Part shown: piece by piece, positions 54,569 to 63,185 of the stretch | How the letters are laid out: each line of letters begins with the position of its first letter | Position numbering within the stretch: position 1 is the first letter of the stretch | NCBI RefSeq assembly: GCF_030504625.1 | Contig: NZ_JAUKWH010000011.1 | Location: 1-64,000, forward strand | DNA: 64,000 nucleotides | Direction of reading: 5' to 3' | DNA from: Neisseria sp. MVDL19-042950 | GTDB taxonomy: Bacteria; Pseudomonadota; Gammaproteobacteria; Burkholderiales; Neisseriaceae | The notes under the pieces: generated by a model | Seen by the model: the letters and a program-made list of their open reading frames with translations, nothing else | Database searches by the model: none | Told to the model about the DNA's origin: nothing | Translations under genes and position numbers: made by a program

Positions 54569-55648
54569 TTACCGATACAGGGCGCGGATCACTTTTAAGA
54601 CGGCATCGTTCTCTTCGGGCGAACCGACGGTGATGCGTACACATTGATCCAGCAAAGGATGCACGCCGTGCAGGTTTTTAATCAGAATTTTGTTTTGCTT
54701 CAACGTATCAAACAGCTCCTGCGCATCCGGCACGCGCACGGTAATAAAGTTCGCGTCGCTGGGAAAGGCTTTCAGACGGCCTATTGCCGACAATCCGGCA
54801 AACACCCGCTCGCGCTCGTCTTTCAGTTTGGCAGTCGTTTCTTCGATTCGTTCCGCATGTTGCAGGGCGAATGTCGCCGTTACAAGGCTCAATTGGTTCA
54901 TATTGTAGGGCGGCACGATTTTCGCCAGTTCGTCGATAACGGCGGCGTAGCCCGAAGCATAGCCGATGCGCAAACCCGCAAAACCGATTTTGCTCACGGT
55001 GCGCATCACCACCAGATTCTCAATACTGCCCGCCTGCGGCAGGAAGCTGTCGCGGCTGAACGCGCCGTAGGCTTCGTCCACCACGACAATGCCTTTGGCC
55101 GCCTCAATCACGGCTTCCACTTCTTCGCGCTTGAAACACACGCCGGTGGGGTTGTTCGGGTAGGCGATAAACACCAGCGCCGGATTGTGCCATTCGACGG
55201 CCTCCAGCAGCTCGGGCATGTTTAAAGTGAAATCCCCGTTCAACGGCACGCCCGCATATTGCATGCCGAAAAGCCGGGCGTTGTGCTTGTACATCACAAA
55301 GCTCGGCTCCACCGCCAACATCGTGGCTTTCGGTTTGGCAACCAGCATGGTAAGCAGTTGGATCAATTCGTCCGAACCGTTGCCCAGCGCAATTTTTGCT
55401 TCTTGAGGAATATGGAACGCCTGACGCAGCGCATCCTGCAAACCGCTGGTCGCAGGATTGGGATAAAGATGAATCGGAGCATCCGCCAGAAGCCGTTGCC
55501 ATTCGCCGACCAACTCGGGCGCACCGGCAAAAGGATGATAAGGACTTTCCATCGCATCCAGCTTGATAAAGCCTTCGGGCAGGTCTGCCACACGATATGC
55601 TGTCATCGCCTGAATCTCAGGGCGGATAAAATCGGATAAAGCTGTCAT
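54569..55648 (-). CDS. hisC: Histidinol-phosphate aminotransferase
   Basis: A 359-residue fold-type I PLP enzyme. LDAMESPYHPFAG near 37, LGNGSDELIQLLTML near 95 (phosphate loop), AYPNNPTGV near 170, the VVDEAYGAFS Asp/Tyr pair near 200 and the PLP-Lys region TVSKIGFAGLRIGYASG near 226 are all present. ATG 55648 is chosen over 55654 because GGAGT then has eight bases of spacing. A DUS lies between hisC and hisB; the 72-base gap suggests one operon. A DUS is translated as GRLKAF. Confidence 0.95.
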   Translation of the reverse strand: MTALSDFIRPEIQAMTAYRVADLPEGFIKLDAMESPYHPFAGAPELVGEWQRLLADAPIHLYPNPATSGLQDALRQAFHIPQEAKIALGNGSDELIQLLTMLVAKPKATMLAVEPSFVMYKHNARLFGMQYAGVPLNGDFTLNMPELLEAVEWHNPALVFIAYPNNPTGVCFKREEVEAVIEAAKGIVVVDEAYGAFSRDSFLPQAGSIENLVVMRTVSKIGFAGLRIGYASGYAAVIDELAKIVPPYNMNQLSLVTATFALQHAERIEETTAKLKDERERVFAGLSAIGRLKAFPSDANFITVRVPDAQELFDTLKQNKILIKNLHGVHPLLDQCVRITVGSPEENDAVLKVIRALYR

Positions 55649-56073
55649 CGTCATACTCCGAACCGCGGCCGAAAGGCCGTCTGAAACTGCTAATGTACCA
55701 TAAAACACGCCTTATTATGCAGCCGCAATACATATGCTTTCCAAATAATCCTTTTATCACGGCTTACCGCAGCATTTTGCGGCCGGCCAAACAACTTTCC
55801 GGCAAGAATTCTGTCAACCGGTTAGTCGGCGTTCCGATTCCCCCGCATGCAGGCCGTCTGAAAGACCCCGCCGGTAAACTTGTTTCCGACACAAGGTGGC
55901 AAGCCGCAGGCGGTACAAGCAGTATGAAACCGGCTCCGTTGCCGCCCTCTTTGAGCTAAGGCAGAGCAAATGCAAGTTTATCGACGATATCTTTCAGACG
56001 GCCTTGATTTTTCAGCCTTTAAACCTTATAAACCAGCCATACGAATTTAATTTTCCGAAAGAAACAAAAACGC
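55649..56073. other. Divergent region between hisC and phoH with a decayed repeat
   Basis: Three DUS copies lie near 55673, 55853 and 55994. The stretch 55872-55981 resembles the Correia-like element at 46343. It should hold both promoters, but none is clear enough to mark. No coding frame is supported. Confidence 0.55.
55872..55981. mobile_element. Decayed Correia-like element
   Basis: GTAAACTTG and CAAGTTTAT bound the stretch in inverted order. Inside are ACAAGGTGGCAAGCCGCAGG and CTCTTTGAGCTAAGGC, both close to the inner sequence of neisserial Correia-type repeats and to the reverse complement of the element at 46343-46450. Confidence 0.55.
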
Positions 56074-57069
56074 ATGACCCATACCGTTCACCTGCAATTC
56101 GACGACATCGACAACACCGTGCTGCAACGCCTGTGCGGCGCATTCGACAGCAATCTCGACACTCTGGGCAAAGCCCTCGACATCCAAATCAGCCGCCGTT
56201 TTTCCAGCTTCACCTTTTTAGGCGAACTCGCCCACGCAGGCCGCCGCGCCCTGCTCTCTTTGGCAAGCACCGCCGAGAGCCGCGATCTAGAAGACAGCGA
56301 CATCCAGCTTGCCGCCGTCGAAGCCAAAACCGCCGACGCGCAACACGAAGAAAAACATCACGACCAGCAATATTATCTGCGCACCAAGCGCGGCAGCGTC
56401 GGCGGACGAACACCGCGCCAAAACGGCTATATCCGCGCACTGCTCAACCACGATGTCGTTTTCGGCTTGGGGCCTGCCGGTACCGGTAAAACCTATCTGG
56501 CCGTGGCCGCGGCCGTTGATGCGATGGAAAAACACCAAATCGAGCGCATCGTTTTGGTGCGCCCCGCCGTGGAAGCCGGCGAAAAACTCGGCTTTCTGCC
56601 CGGCGACCTCGCCCAAAAAGTCGATCCCTACCTGCGCCCGCTTTACGACGCTTTATACGACTTGATGGGCTTCGACCGCGTTACCAAGCTCTTGGAAAAA
56701 GGCTTAATCGAAATCGCGCCGCTGGCTTACATGCGCGGCCGCACGCTCAACGGCGCTTATGTGATTCTCGACGAAGCGCAAAACACCACGCCCGAGCAAA
56801 TGAAGATGTTCCTCACCCGCATCGGTTTCGGTGCCAAAGCCGTGATTACCGGCGACCTGAGCCAAATCGACTTGCCGCGCAACATCAAATCGGGCTTGAA
56901 AGATGCCAAAGAAAAACTCAGCGGCATCGAAGGCTTGTATTTCCACACCTTCACCAGCGAAGACGTGGTGCGCCATCCTTTGGTGCAGAAAATCGTCGAA
57001 GCCTACGATGCGGCGGAAGAAAAAGCGGAAAAACAGCCTCAACTCTTGCCCGACCGGCATTCGGCCTGA
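56074..57069 (+). CDS. phoH: PhoH family ATPase
   Basis: The protein has 331 residues. The C-terminal P-loop domain has Walker [18 protein letters not shown] near 137, [17 protein letters not shown], Walker [20 protein letters not shown] near 231 and [10 protein letters not shown]. The N-terminal about 100 residues form the PhoH/YbeZ-specific part. It belongs to the YbeZ type, which acts with YbeY in ribosome and rRNA quality control; ybeY is not directly adjacent here. SD is weak. Confidence 0.94.
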   Translation: MTHTVHLQFDDIDNTVLQRLCGAFDSNLDTLGKALDIQISRRFSSFTFLGELAHAGRRALLSLASTAESRDLEDSDIQLAAVEAKTADAQHEEKHHDQQYYLRTKRGSVGGRTPRQNGYIRALLNHDVVFGLGPAGTGKTYLAVAAAVDAMEKHQIERIVLVRPAVEAGEKLGFLPGDLAQKVDPYLRPLYDALYDLMGFDRVTKLLEKGLIEIAPLAYMRGRTLNGAYVILDEAQNTTPEQMKMFLTRIGFGAKAVITGDLSQIDLPRNIKSGLKDAKEKLSGIEGLYFHTFTSEDVVRHPLVQKIVEAYDAAEEKAEKQPQLLPDRHSA

Positions 57070-57133
57070 TAACCGACAACCGCAACACCCGCACAGTTGC
57101 CGCAAAACCTCCCGATAGCGAAAATACAACACC

Positions 57134-57160
57134 GGCCCGCAAAACAGCGGGCCCTTTCGT
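57134..57160 (+). terminator. Intrinsic terminator of phoH
   Basis: GGCCCGC and GCGGGCC form a 7-bp GC stem around AAAACA, followed by CTTTCGTT. It is not a DUS type. Confidence 0.75.
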
Positions 57161-57229
57161 TGCCGCCGAATTTCCAAGCCCAACCCCGCCATACTCGCTC
57201 CGCCGCCGATACCGCTCGCAACCGACTTA

Positions 57230-57257
57230 TTGACAAATCATTAGTCTTATTTAAAAT
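57230..57257 (+). promoter_or_regulatory. Sigma-70 promoter upstream of the TonB receptor
   Basis: The -35 TTGACA (57230-57235) is perfect and the -10 TAAAAT (57252-57257) has five of six bases, with 16 bases between. Transcription would start near 57264, about 358 bases before the receptor gene. Confidence 0.7.
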
Positions 57258-57278
57258 GCAAATGAGTTTGGTTATCAC
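57258..57278 (+). promoter_or_regulatory. Candidate Fur box
   Basis: TGCAAATGAG TTTGGTTATCA resembles the Fur consensus read as hexamers (GATAAT-type), as in other betaproteobacteria. It overlaps the expected start of transcription, where Fur represses. The downstream gene is a siderophore receptor, which supports the reading. Confidence 0.6.
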
Positions 57279-57315
57279 AATTAATTTTGATATCCAAATC
57301 AACTGCAACAGGCCG

Positions 57316-57455
57316 AGACCTTTGCAAAATCGTCAGATGTGGATGCAGTTCAAGTTCAGGGTTTAGCAGCATAGCAAATGTGAACCTATATCCTGCAAAG
57401 CCAAGCAAACCGTGCATCACGCAACAGCCCGCATCTGATGATTTTACAAAGGTCT
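57316..57455. mobile_element. 140-bp miniature inverted-repeat element inserted in a DUS
   Basis: The ends are inverted copies over 24 bases with 22 matches: AGACCTTTGCAAAATCGTCA... at the left and ...TGATTTTACAAAGGTCT at the right. Both sides carry CAGGCCG (57309-57315 and 57456-57462), the first seven bases of a DUS, and the right copy continues as the complete DUS. This looks like a 7-bp target duplication. There is no coding capacity. The end GAGACCTTTGCAAAA recalls IS5-family ends in Neisseria from memory. Confidence 0.8.
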
Positions 57456-57621
57456 CAGGCCGTCTGAAACATCATTCAGACAGCTCCGACAATAGTCGGA
57501 AACAAAACAGTCAATCCGAATAGCATATTGCCAAGCAGTATCTGCCCGATTGCCGTTATACCGCCCATTGTCGGTACATGATTTATTCTCTTTCATTCAT
57601 ATGCATCAGGAGTTTGTATTG

Positions 57622-59829
57622 ATGAGCAAAAAAAACAACATCACCTTAACCGGCAGCCGCAACCGATCCATGGTACTCGGCGTCGGCCTTCTAGCTGCCG
57701 CGATGAATCCGGCTTTTGCGGCAACCCAGCCTACGGCCTCGGCAGAACTTGAAAAAATAACCGTACAAGGCAGCAAGCCCATACGCAGCGGCTATAAAGC
57801 ACCCAACACCACCATCGGCAAACGTCTGCAAGACGTACAGAATATTCCGCAAAGTGCCACGGTCATCAACCAGCAGGTTATCAAAGACCAAGCCACTTCC
57901 GACCTGAAAGAAGCGTTGAAAAATGCCGGCATCACCTTCCAAGCGGGTGAAGGCGGGCAAACCGAAGTGCCGATTATCCGCGGCATACACGCGGGCGGCG
58001 ACGTATACGACGACGGTTTGCGCGGTTCGGCGGCCGAATTCAACAGCGACACTTTCAATACCGACCACATCGAAGTGCTTAAAGGCAGCGCCGCCGTATT
58101 GTTCGGCCGCGGCGCGGCAGGCGGCGTGATCAACCAAGTCAGCAAAACGCCTTACATCGGCACCGGCGGCGATGTCGCCCTCGGCATCGGCAACCGCAAC
58201 TACAAACGCCTGACCGGTGATTTCAACCATGCCTTTAACGACGACGTGGCCGTGCGCCTGAACATCGTGGGCGAAGACAAAGATTCGTTCCGCAAACCCG
58301 TCGACAGCCGCAAATTCGGCATCGCCCCGAGCATTTCCGTCGGCTTGAGCAGCGACACTCAGTTCGACTTGGGCTATAAATTTGAAAAATCGGATAAATT
58401 CCCCGACTTAGGCGTGCCTTACCGCAGCACCGGCAGCAACACTGCCGTGGCCGACGACCGCCTGATCGACAAAAACTTCGGCTATCCCGACATTGATTTT
58501 GAAAAACGCCGCAACCACACCGCCACGGCAAAACTCCGCCACAATTTCAACGACGATACGACGTTGACCAACACCCTGCGTTATGCCAAAACCGATTACA
58601 ACTATCTGGTATTGGGACCGCGCTGGAACGGCAACCAAACGCAAATCCGTCGCCGTTTGAATGATTACAAGAACATCAAATACGATTCCAATACATGGAG
58701 CAACCATACTGATTTCAATATCAAATTCGACACCGGCCCGGTCAAACACGATTTGCTCGCCAATTTGGAGCTGACGCAGGAAAAACGTAACAACTATAGC
58801 CGTTCCGCCACTTTCTTCCGCAACGGCACCCAAGTTGTACCGGGGAACAACGGAGTTTTAGAAGGTTCTCCATATGATGTCGGCAGTGGAAAATTTCTCT
58901 CAAACGACCGTTTTACCGCAGTTCTAAACCCTGCACTCAGCGGTATTCTCACCACCCGCACCATCGGCGTGGGCCTGAATGACATCGTGGAACTGACCCC
59001 TACGGTCAAAGCCATTGCCGGCGTGCGCTTCAACCGCATCAACACCAAAAACGAAGCGCTTATTCCGAGCAGAAACAACAAAAACGCTAGCCGTTCCGAC
59101 AACATCTGGACTTACAACGGCAGCATGATTTGGGATTACCTGCCCGGCCATAACGTTTACGCCACTTACAGCACCGCCGCCACGCCCGTGGCCTACCGCG
59201 TAACCGGCCAGCCTGATGCATTGGAAGACGCACAACTGGTTGCCGAACCGGAAAAAACCCGCACAGTGGAAGTCGGCACCAAAAACGCCTTCTTCGACGA
59301 TGCGCTGACGGTGAACGCCGCCCTGTTCCACACCAAAAAAACCCAGCAATACTATCGCGATGCAGGATTTATCGACTGGGCGAAAGTTTACGGTTTGGAT
59401 GTGGAAGTGGCCGGCCGCATTACCGACCGCCTGAACGTAATCGGCAACGTGATCGTGAGCAACGGCAGCATGAAAGCCACCTCGGCTTCCACCAAACAAC
59501 TTAACGGCCACTTCCCCGAAGCAGCCGCCAAGTTTACCGCCAACCTGTGGACTAACTACCGCATCACCAATAACGTGAATGCCGGTTTGGGTATCCGCCA
59601 CGTCGGCGACCGCTACACCCACAGTCCGAACAATAACGGCAGCATTGTGCAGAAACTGCCGGCCTACACCGCAGTCGATGCCATGACCAGCTACGAAAAC
59701 CGCAAATACCGCGCACAACTCAACGTGAACAACGTGTTTGACAAAAAACACTTCACCACCGGCCACCGCCGCCAAGCCATACCGGGCGACCGCCGTACCG
59801 TGCTGGCTACTTTCGGTTATAAATTCTAA
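57622..59829 (+). CDS. TonB-dependent siderophore receptor
   Basis: The protein has 735 residues. The signal peptide (about 35) ends MNPAFAA; the TonB box is EKITVQG; the plug runs TTIGKRLQDVQNIPQSATVINQQVIKDQ to IEVLKGSAAVLFGRGAAGGVINQVSK (motif regions near 75-105 and 155-180); the 22-strand barrel ends LATFGYKF with the terminal Phe. The catecholate-type branch (Fiu, PiuA, BfrD-like) is likely because a PiuC-type dioxygenase follows. ATG 57622 has AGGAG eight bases before it; earlier in-frame codons are rejected. Fur control is likely from the upstream box. Confidence 0.93.
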   Translation: MSKKNNITLTGSRNRSMVLGVGLLAAAMNPAFAATQPTASAELEKITVQGSKPIRSGYKAPNTTIGKRLQDVQNIPQSATVINQQVIKDQATSDLKEALKNAGITFQAGEGGQTEVPIIRGIHAGGDVYDDGLRGSAAEFNSDTFNTDHIEVLKGSAAVLFGRGAAGGVINQVSKTPYIGTGGDVALGIGNRNYKRLTGDFNHAFNDDVAVRLNIVGEDKDSFRKPVDSRKFGIAPSISVGLSSDTQFDLGYKFEKSDKFPDLGVPYRSTGSNTAVADDRLIDKNFGYPDIDFEKRRNHTATAKLRHNFNDDTTLTNTLRYAKTDYNYLVLGPRWNGNQTQIRRRLNDYKNIKYDSNTWSNHTDFNIKFDTGPVKHDLLANLELTQEKRNNYSRSATFFRNGTQVVPGNNGVLEGSPYDVGSGKFLSNDRFTAVLNPALSGILTTRTIGVGLNDIVELTPTVKAIAGVRFNRINTKNEALIPSRNNKNASRSDNIWTYNGSMIWDYLPGHNVYATYSTAATPVAYRVTGQPDALEDAQLVAEPEKTRTVEVGTKNAFFDDALTVNAALFHTKKTQQYYRDAGFIDWAKVYGLDVEVAGRITDRLNVIGNVIVSNGSMKATSASTKQLNGHFPEAAAKFTANLWTNYRITNNVNAGLGIRHVGDRYTHSPNNNGSIVQKLPAYTAVDAMTSYENRKYRAQLNVNNVFDKKHFTTGHRRQAIPGDRRTVLATFGYKF

Positions 59830-59848
59830 GCATCTCGCGTAGCGTGTA

Positions 59849-59900
59849 AGGCCGTCTGAAAATATTTTTTCCCTCAATCCTTTTCAGACGGCCTCTTTTT
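59849..59900 (+). terminator. DUS-pair terminator after the receptor
   Basis: AGGCCGTCTGAAAA faces TTTTCAGACGGCCTC across a loop of about 18 bases and is followed by TTTTTT. Confidence 0.7.
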
Positions 59901-59985
59901 TACCACCCGAGCCGCTAAACTTAATATCCTGCAACGCACCCCGTATTAAGTTTATCGGTTTTTCAAAATCACAAGGAATATCATC

Positions 59986-60666
59986 ATGTTGCTACATATA
60001 GAAAATGTATTGACCTACGACGAACTGGCCTATGCGCAAAACCTGCTGGCCGATGCCCCGTGGTGCGACGGCAAAATCACGGCCGGCAGCCAGTCCGGAC
60101 AAGTGAAAAACAACCTGCAACTGCCGCAAATGAGCGAAGCCGGCAAAATCATGGCCGAGTTGGTAAAAACCGCCGTATTGCGCAATGCAGAATTCTTCTC
60201 CGCTGCCCTGCCGCACACCGTTTTCCCGCCGCTGGTCAACTGCTACCGCGAAGGCCAAAACTTTGGCAACCACATCGACAACGCCATCCGCAGCGACCCC
60301 TACACCGGCCAATGGGTACGCACCGACGTATCCAGCACCCTGTTTCTCAACGACCCCGACGAATACGACGGCGGCGAATTAGTGATTGAAGACAACTACG
60401 GCAGCCACCGCGTCAAACTGGCCGCCGGCGACATGATTGTTTACCCCGCCACCAGCCTGCACCACGTAACCCCCGTTACCCGCGGCCAGCGCATCGCCAG
60501 CTTTTTCTGGACGCAATCCATGGTATCCAGCGACGAAAAACGCACCATGCTCTTCGACATGGACCGCGCCATCACCTCGCTGCGCGCACAATACGGCGAA
60601 TCCGACGAATCCGTATTGCTCACAGGCGTTTACCACAACCTGCTGCGCCAATGGTCGAGCATTTGA
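59986..60666 (+). CDS. piuC: Fe(II)/2-oxoglutarate dioxygenase, PiuC/YbiX type
   Basis: A 226-residue PKHD-type hydroxylase. The iron ligands are His and Asp in NHIDNAIRSDP near residue 97 and His in LHHVTPVTRGQRIASFFW near 159, with the 2-oxoglutarate Arg in TRGQR. The start MLLHIENVLTYDELAYAQNLL is typical. YbiX and PiuC genes regularly sit behind catecholate receptors (fiu, piuA), as here, so a role in handling the siderophore or iron is likely, although the substrate is unknown. AAGGAATATCATC gives the SD. Confidence 0.93.
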   Translation: MLLHIENVLTYDELAYAQNLLADAPWCDGKITAGSQSGQVKNNLQLPQMSEAGKIMAELVKTAVLRNAEFFSAALPHTVFPPLVNCYREGQNFGNHIDNAIRSDPYTGQWVRTDVSSTLFLNDPDEYDGGELVIEDNYGSHRVKLAAGDMIVYPATSLHHVTPVTRGQRIASFFWTQSMVSSDEKRTMLFDMDRAITSLRAQYGESDESVLLTGVYHNLLRQWSSI

Positions 60667-60682
60667 TACCGCTCCGACCTAT

Positions 60683-60749
60683 GAGGCCGTCTGAAAATAA
60701 ACTTTGTGAGTTTCGCTAAAACCCGCAAAGTTCGTTTTCAGACGGCCTC
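60683..60749. repeat. Nested DUS palindrome with GTTTCGCTAAAAC core (copy 2)
   Basis: An outer facing DUS pair encloses the inner pair AACTTTGTGAGTTT / AAAACCCGCAAAGTT around CGCT, so two nested stems form. It shares GAGTTTCGCTAAAAC with copy 1 at 51171. It also serves as terminator for piuC. Confidence 0.75.
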
Positions 60750-60824
60750 ACATCAACAACCGCCCCGTCATGACGAATCAAAATTTGCTATAATCGGCAA
60801 CATCTTGATTTCTCGAAACAACAC

Positions 60825-61421
60825 ATGCAAAACCTTCAATTCCCCCTCAACTTCACCTTCAAAATCTTCACACCCTCCAACGACTTCACCGTGTTCGACG
60901 CACAAGGCGAAGAAGTGGCCTACACGCGGCAGAAGATTTTTAAGCTCAAAGAATCCATCGAAATTTTCCGCAACGGCAGCCGCAGCGAGAAGCTCTACAC
61001 CATCGACGCCGACCGCATTATCGACTTCAATGCCAACTACACCGTGCGCGACGCGGCAGGCCGAACCATCGGCAGCATCAAGCGCAGCGGCATGAAATCG
61101 CTGTGGAAAACCAGCTATACCCTCAGCGACGCAGCGGGCAGCCCGCGCTACACCCTTCACGAAGAAAATCCGTGGGTGGCCGTGGTGGACGGCATCGTCG
61201 GCGAAATCCCCATTCTCGGCATGCTCACCGGCTACTTCCTCAACCCAACCTATACCATCGCCACGCCCGACGGACGCGAAACCTACCGCCTCAAGAAAAA
61301 CGCCTCGTTTTTCGAGCGCAAATTCAGCTTGGAAAAAACCGCCCAAGCTCCGGCGGAAGACGATGTATTGGTGCTGAACGCCGCCATGCTGCTGATGCTG
61401 CTCGAACGCCGCGACGGCTAA
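60825..61421 (+). CDS. LURP-one-related / scramblase-like protein
   Basis: The protein has 198 residues with the repeated strand pattern of the Tubby-like LOR fold: FPLNFTFKIFTPSNDFTVFDAQGEEVAYTRQKIFKLKE-type start (residues 6-43), IEIFRNGSRSEKLYTIDADRI, NYTVRDAAGRTIGSIKR and YTIATPDGRETYRLKK. A hydrophobic central helix follows GEIPILGMLTGYFLNP. Bacterial LOR proteins (YxjI, DUF567) have no settled role; membrane or lipid binding is suspected. SD is weak. Confidence 0.75.
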   Translation: MQNLQFPLNFTFKIFTPSNDFTVFDAQGEEVAYTRQKIFKLKESIEIFRNGSRSEKLYTIDADRIIDFNANYTVRDAAGRTIGSIKRSGMKSLWKTSYTLSDAAGSPRYTLHEENPWVAVVDGIVGEIPILGMLTGYFLNPTYTIATPDGRETYRLKKNASFFERKFSLEKTAQAPAEDDVLVLNAAMLLMLLERRDG

Positions 61422-61428
61422 CCTATTC

Positions 61429-61497
61429 GAGGCCGTCTGAAAAAAGCTCAATGCGGGTTTTCGGCGAAGCTCGCAAAGTGCGCTTTCAGACGGCCTC
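61429..61497. repeat. Nested DUS palindrome, diverged copy
   Basis: A facing DUS pair encloses GCGGGTTTTCGGCGAAGCTCGC AAAG-type sequence that again forms an inner stem (GCGGGTTTTC / GAAGCTCGC). It is a relative of the copies at 51171 and 60683. Confidence 0.6.
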
Positions 61498-61564
61498 ACG
61501 GCATTCCCCCCGCCGCCGATTCGGCTTACAATATCCCGTTTTTCCACACACACAGACATTACCC

Positions 61565-62494
61565 ATGAAAATCTGGTTCGGTCAGGGCAGCCGCCCCGAC
61601 TTTCCGCAAGGCTCCGCCGTTACCATCGGCAATTTCGACGGCGTACACCTCGGCCACCGCCACATTCTGCAACGGCTCAAACAAGAAGCACAAAGCCGCG
61701 GCCTACCCGTGGTTGTCGTTACCTTCGAGCCGCAGCCGCAAGAATTTTTCGCCCGCAAACAAGGCCGCGAACTGCCCTACCGCCTCAGCCCGCTGCGCAG
61801 CAAACTGCACTTGCTGCGCGAAACCGGCTGCGTCGATGCCGTGTGGGTGCTGCGTTTCAACCAAGCCTTTGCCGACATCAACGCCCAAACCTTCATCAGC
61901 CGCCTGCTGCGCGAAACCCTCAACACCAAATACCTGCTCATCGGCGACGATTTCCGCTTCGGCGCAGGGCGCGAAGGCGATTTCGCCCTGCTGCAAAGCC
62001 AGCCCGACATGGTTACCGAGCGCACCCCTTCCGTGCTGGTGGAAAACATCCGCGCCAGCAGCACCGCCATCCGCAAAGCCCTTTCAGACGGCCTCTTGGA
62101 ATACGCCGGCAAACTGCTCGGCCACGACTACGCACTCAGCGGCAAAGTCAAACACGGTGCCAAACTCGGCCGCACCATCGGCTGCCCCACCGCCAACGTG
62201 CAGCTTCCCCAACACCACTACGCCCTCAGCGGCGTGTTTGTAGTTGAAGCGGAAGGCAGCTTCGGCACCCGCCGCGGCGTAGCCAGCTTCGGCTTCAACC
62301 CCACCGTATCGGCAACCCGCCGCCAAAAGCTCGAAGTGCATTTGTTCGACTTCAACGGCAACCTATACAGCCAACGCATCCGCGTGCGTTTCCTACACAA
62401 ACTGCGCGACGAAGCCAAGTTCGACAACATCGACGATTTGAAAAAACAGATCTGGGCGGATATGGATGCGGCGAGAAATTGGATGAAAGCCTGA
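61565..62494 (+). CDS. ribF: Bifunctional riboflavin kinase / FAD synthetase
   Basis: The protein has 309 residues, the normal length. The N-terminal FMN adenylyltransferase domain has AVTIGNFDGVHLGHRHILQ near residue 20 and RASSTAIRKALSDG near 160; the C-terminal kinase has GKVKHGAKLGRTIGCPTANV near 195 and GVASFGFNPTV near 240. It converts riboflavin to FMN and FAD. A DUS is read in frame as LSDGLL between the two domains. Upstream codons in this frame are discarded; the SD is weak. Confidence 0.96.
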   Translation: MKIWFGQGSRPDFPQGSAVTIGNFDGVHLGHRHILQRLKQEAQSRGLPVVVVTFEPQPQEFFARKQGRELPYRLSPLRSKLHLLRETGCVDAVWVLRFNQAFADINAQTFISRLLRETLNTKYLLIGDDFRFGAGREGDFALLQSQPDMVTERTPSVLVENIRASSTAIRKALSDGLLEYAGKLLGHDYALSGKVKHGAKLGRTIGCPTANVQLPQHHYALSGVFVVEAEGSFGTRRGVASFGFNPTVSATRRQKLEVHLFDFNGNLYSQRIRVRFLHKLRDEAKFDNIDDLKKQIWADMDAARNWMKA

Positions 62495-62592
62495 AACAAA
62501 TACCTTCATCAGGCCGTCTGAACAATCATTACCGCTGACAAACCCCTGCCATTTATCAGATAATTAACTTTTATTCTCAAGGAGATAACATC

Positions 62593-62979
62593 ATGGCCAA
62601 AACCATCATCCACACCGACAACGCCCCCGCCGCCATCGGCGCATACAGCCAAGCCGTGCGCGCGGGCGACACCGTTTACATGAGCGGCCAAATCCCGCTC
62701 GACCCCGCCACCATGACCGTGGTCGGCAACGGCGATTTCCGCGCCGAAGCGCACCAAGTGTTTAAAAACCTGCAAGCCGTGGCGCAAGCGGCGGGCGGTT
62801 CTTTAGACGACATCGTCAAAGTCAACGCCTACCTCACCGACTTGGGCAACTTCGCCGTATTCAACGAAGTGATGGCCGAATATTTCAGCCAACCCTTCCC
62901 CGCCCGTGCCGCCGTCGGCGTGGCCAGCCTGCCCAAAGGCGTGCAAGTGGAAGCGGAAGCCGTATTGGTGCTGGGCTGA
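62593..62979 (+). CDS. ridA: Reactive intermediate/imine deaminase RidA
   Basis: A 128-residue trimer-forming YjgF/UK114 protein. It hydrolyses enamine/imine intermediates released by PLP enzymes such as Ilv[51 protein letters not shown] and the catalytic Arg in [22 protein letters not shown] (near residue 105) are intact. AAGGAGATAACATC is a strong SD. Confidence 0.97.
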   Translation: MAKTIIHTDNAPAAIGAYSQAVRAGDTVYMSGQIPLDPATMTVVGNGDFRAEAHQVFKNLQAVAQAAGGSLDDIVKVNAYLTDLGNFAVFNEVMAEYFSQPFPARAAVGVASLPKGVQVEAEAVLVLG

Positions 62980-62988
62980 TAGATCAAG

Positions 62989-63021
62989 CAGGCCGTCTGA
63001 ACATGTTTTTCAGACGGCCTG
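62989..63021 (+). terminator. DUS-pair terminator after ridA
   Basis: CAGGCCGTCTGAA faces TTCAGACGGCCTG across a short loop. Confidence 0.75.
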
Positions 63022-63185
63022 TAACGAATCATCCGCATAATCCGCCCTCCTTTATCTTCACGCAGCGTCAGAAAACCGGAGAAACGGCGGCAAGCCGTTA
63101 GATTCGCATTACCATGCAGATATAAACCCATACCCGTTTTTTCAGACGGCCTGCCCAACCCTTTCCCTTCAAACGGAGCCACATC

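Noticed and set aside
61103-61564. Upstream extension of ribF overlapping the LOR gene
   Set aside because: The extra residues are the LOR gene read in another frame and cross a DUS palindrome.
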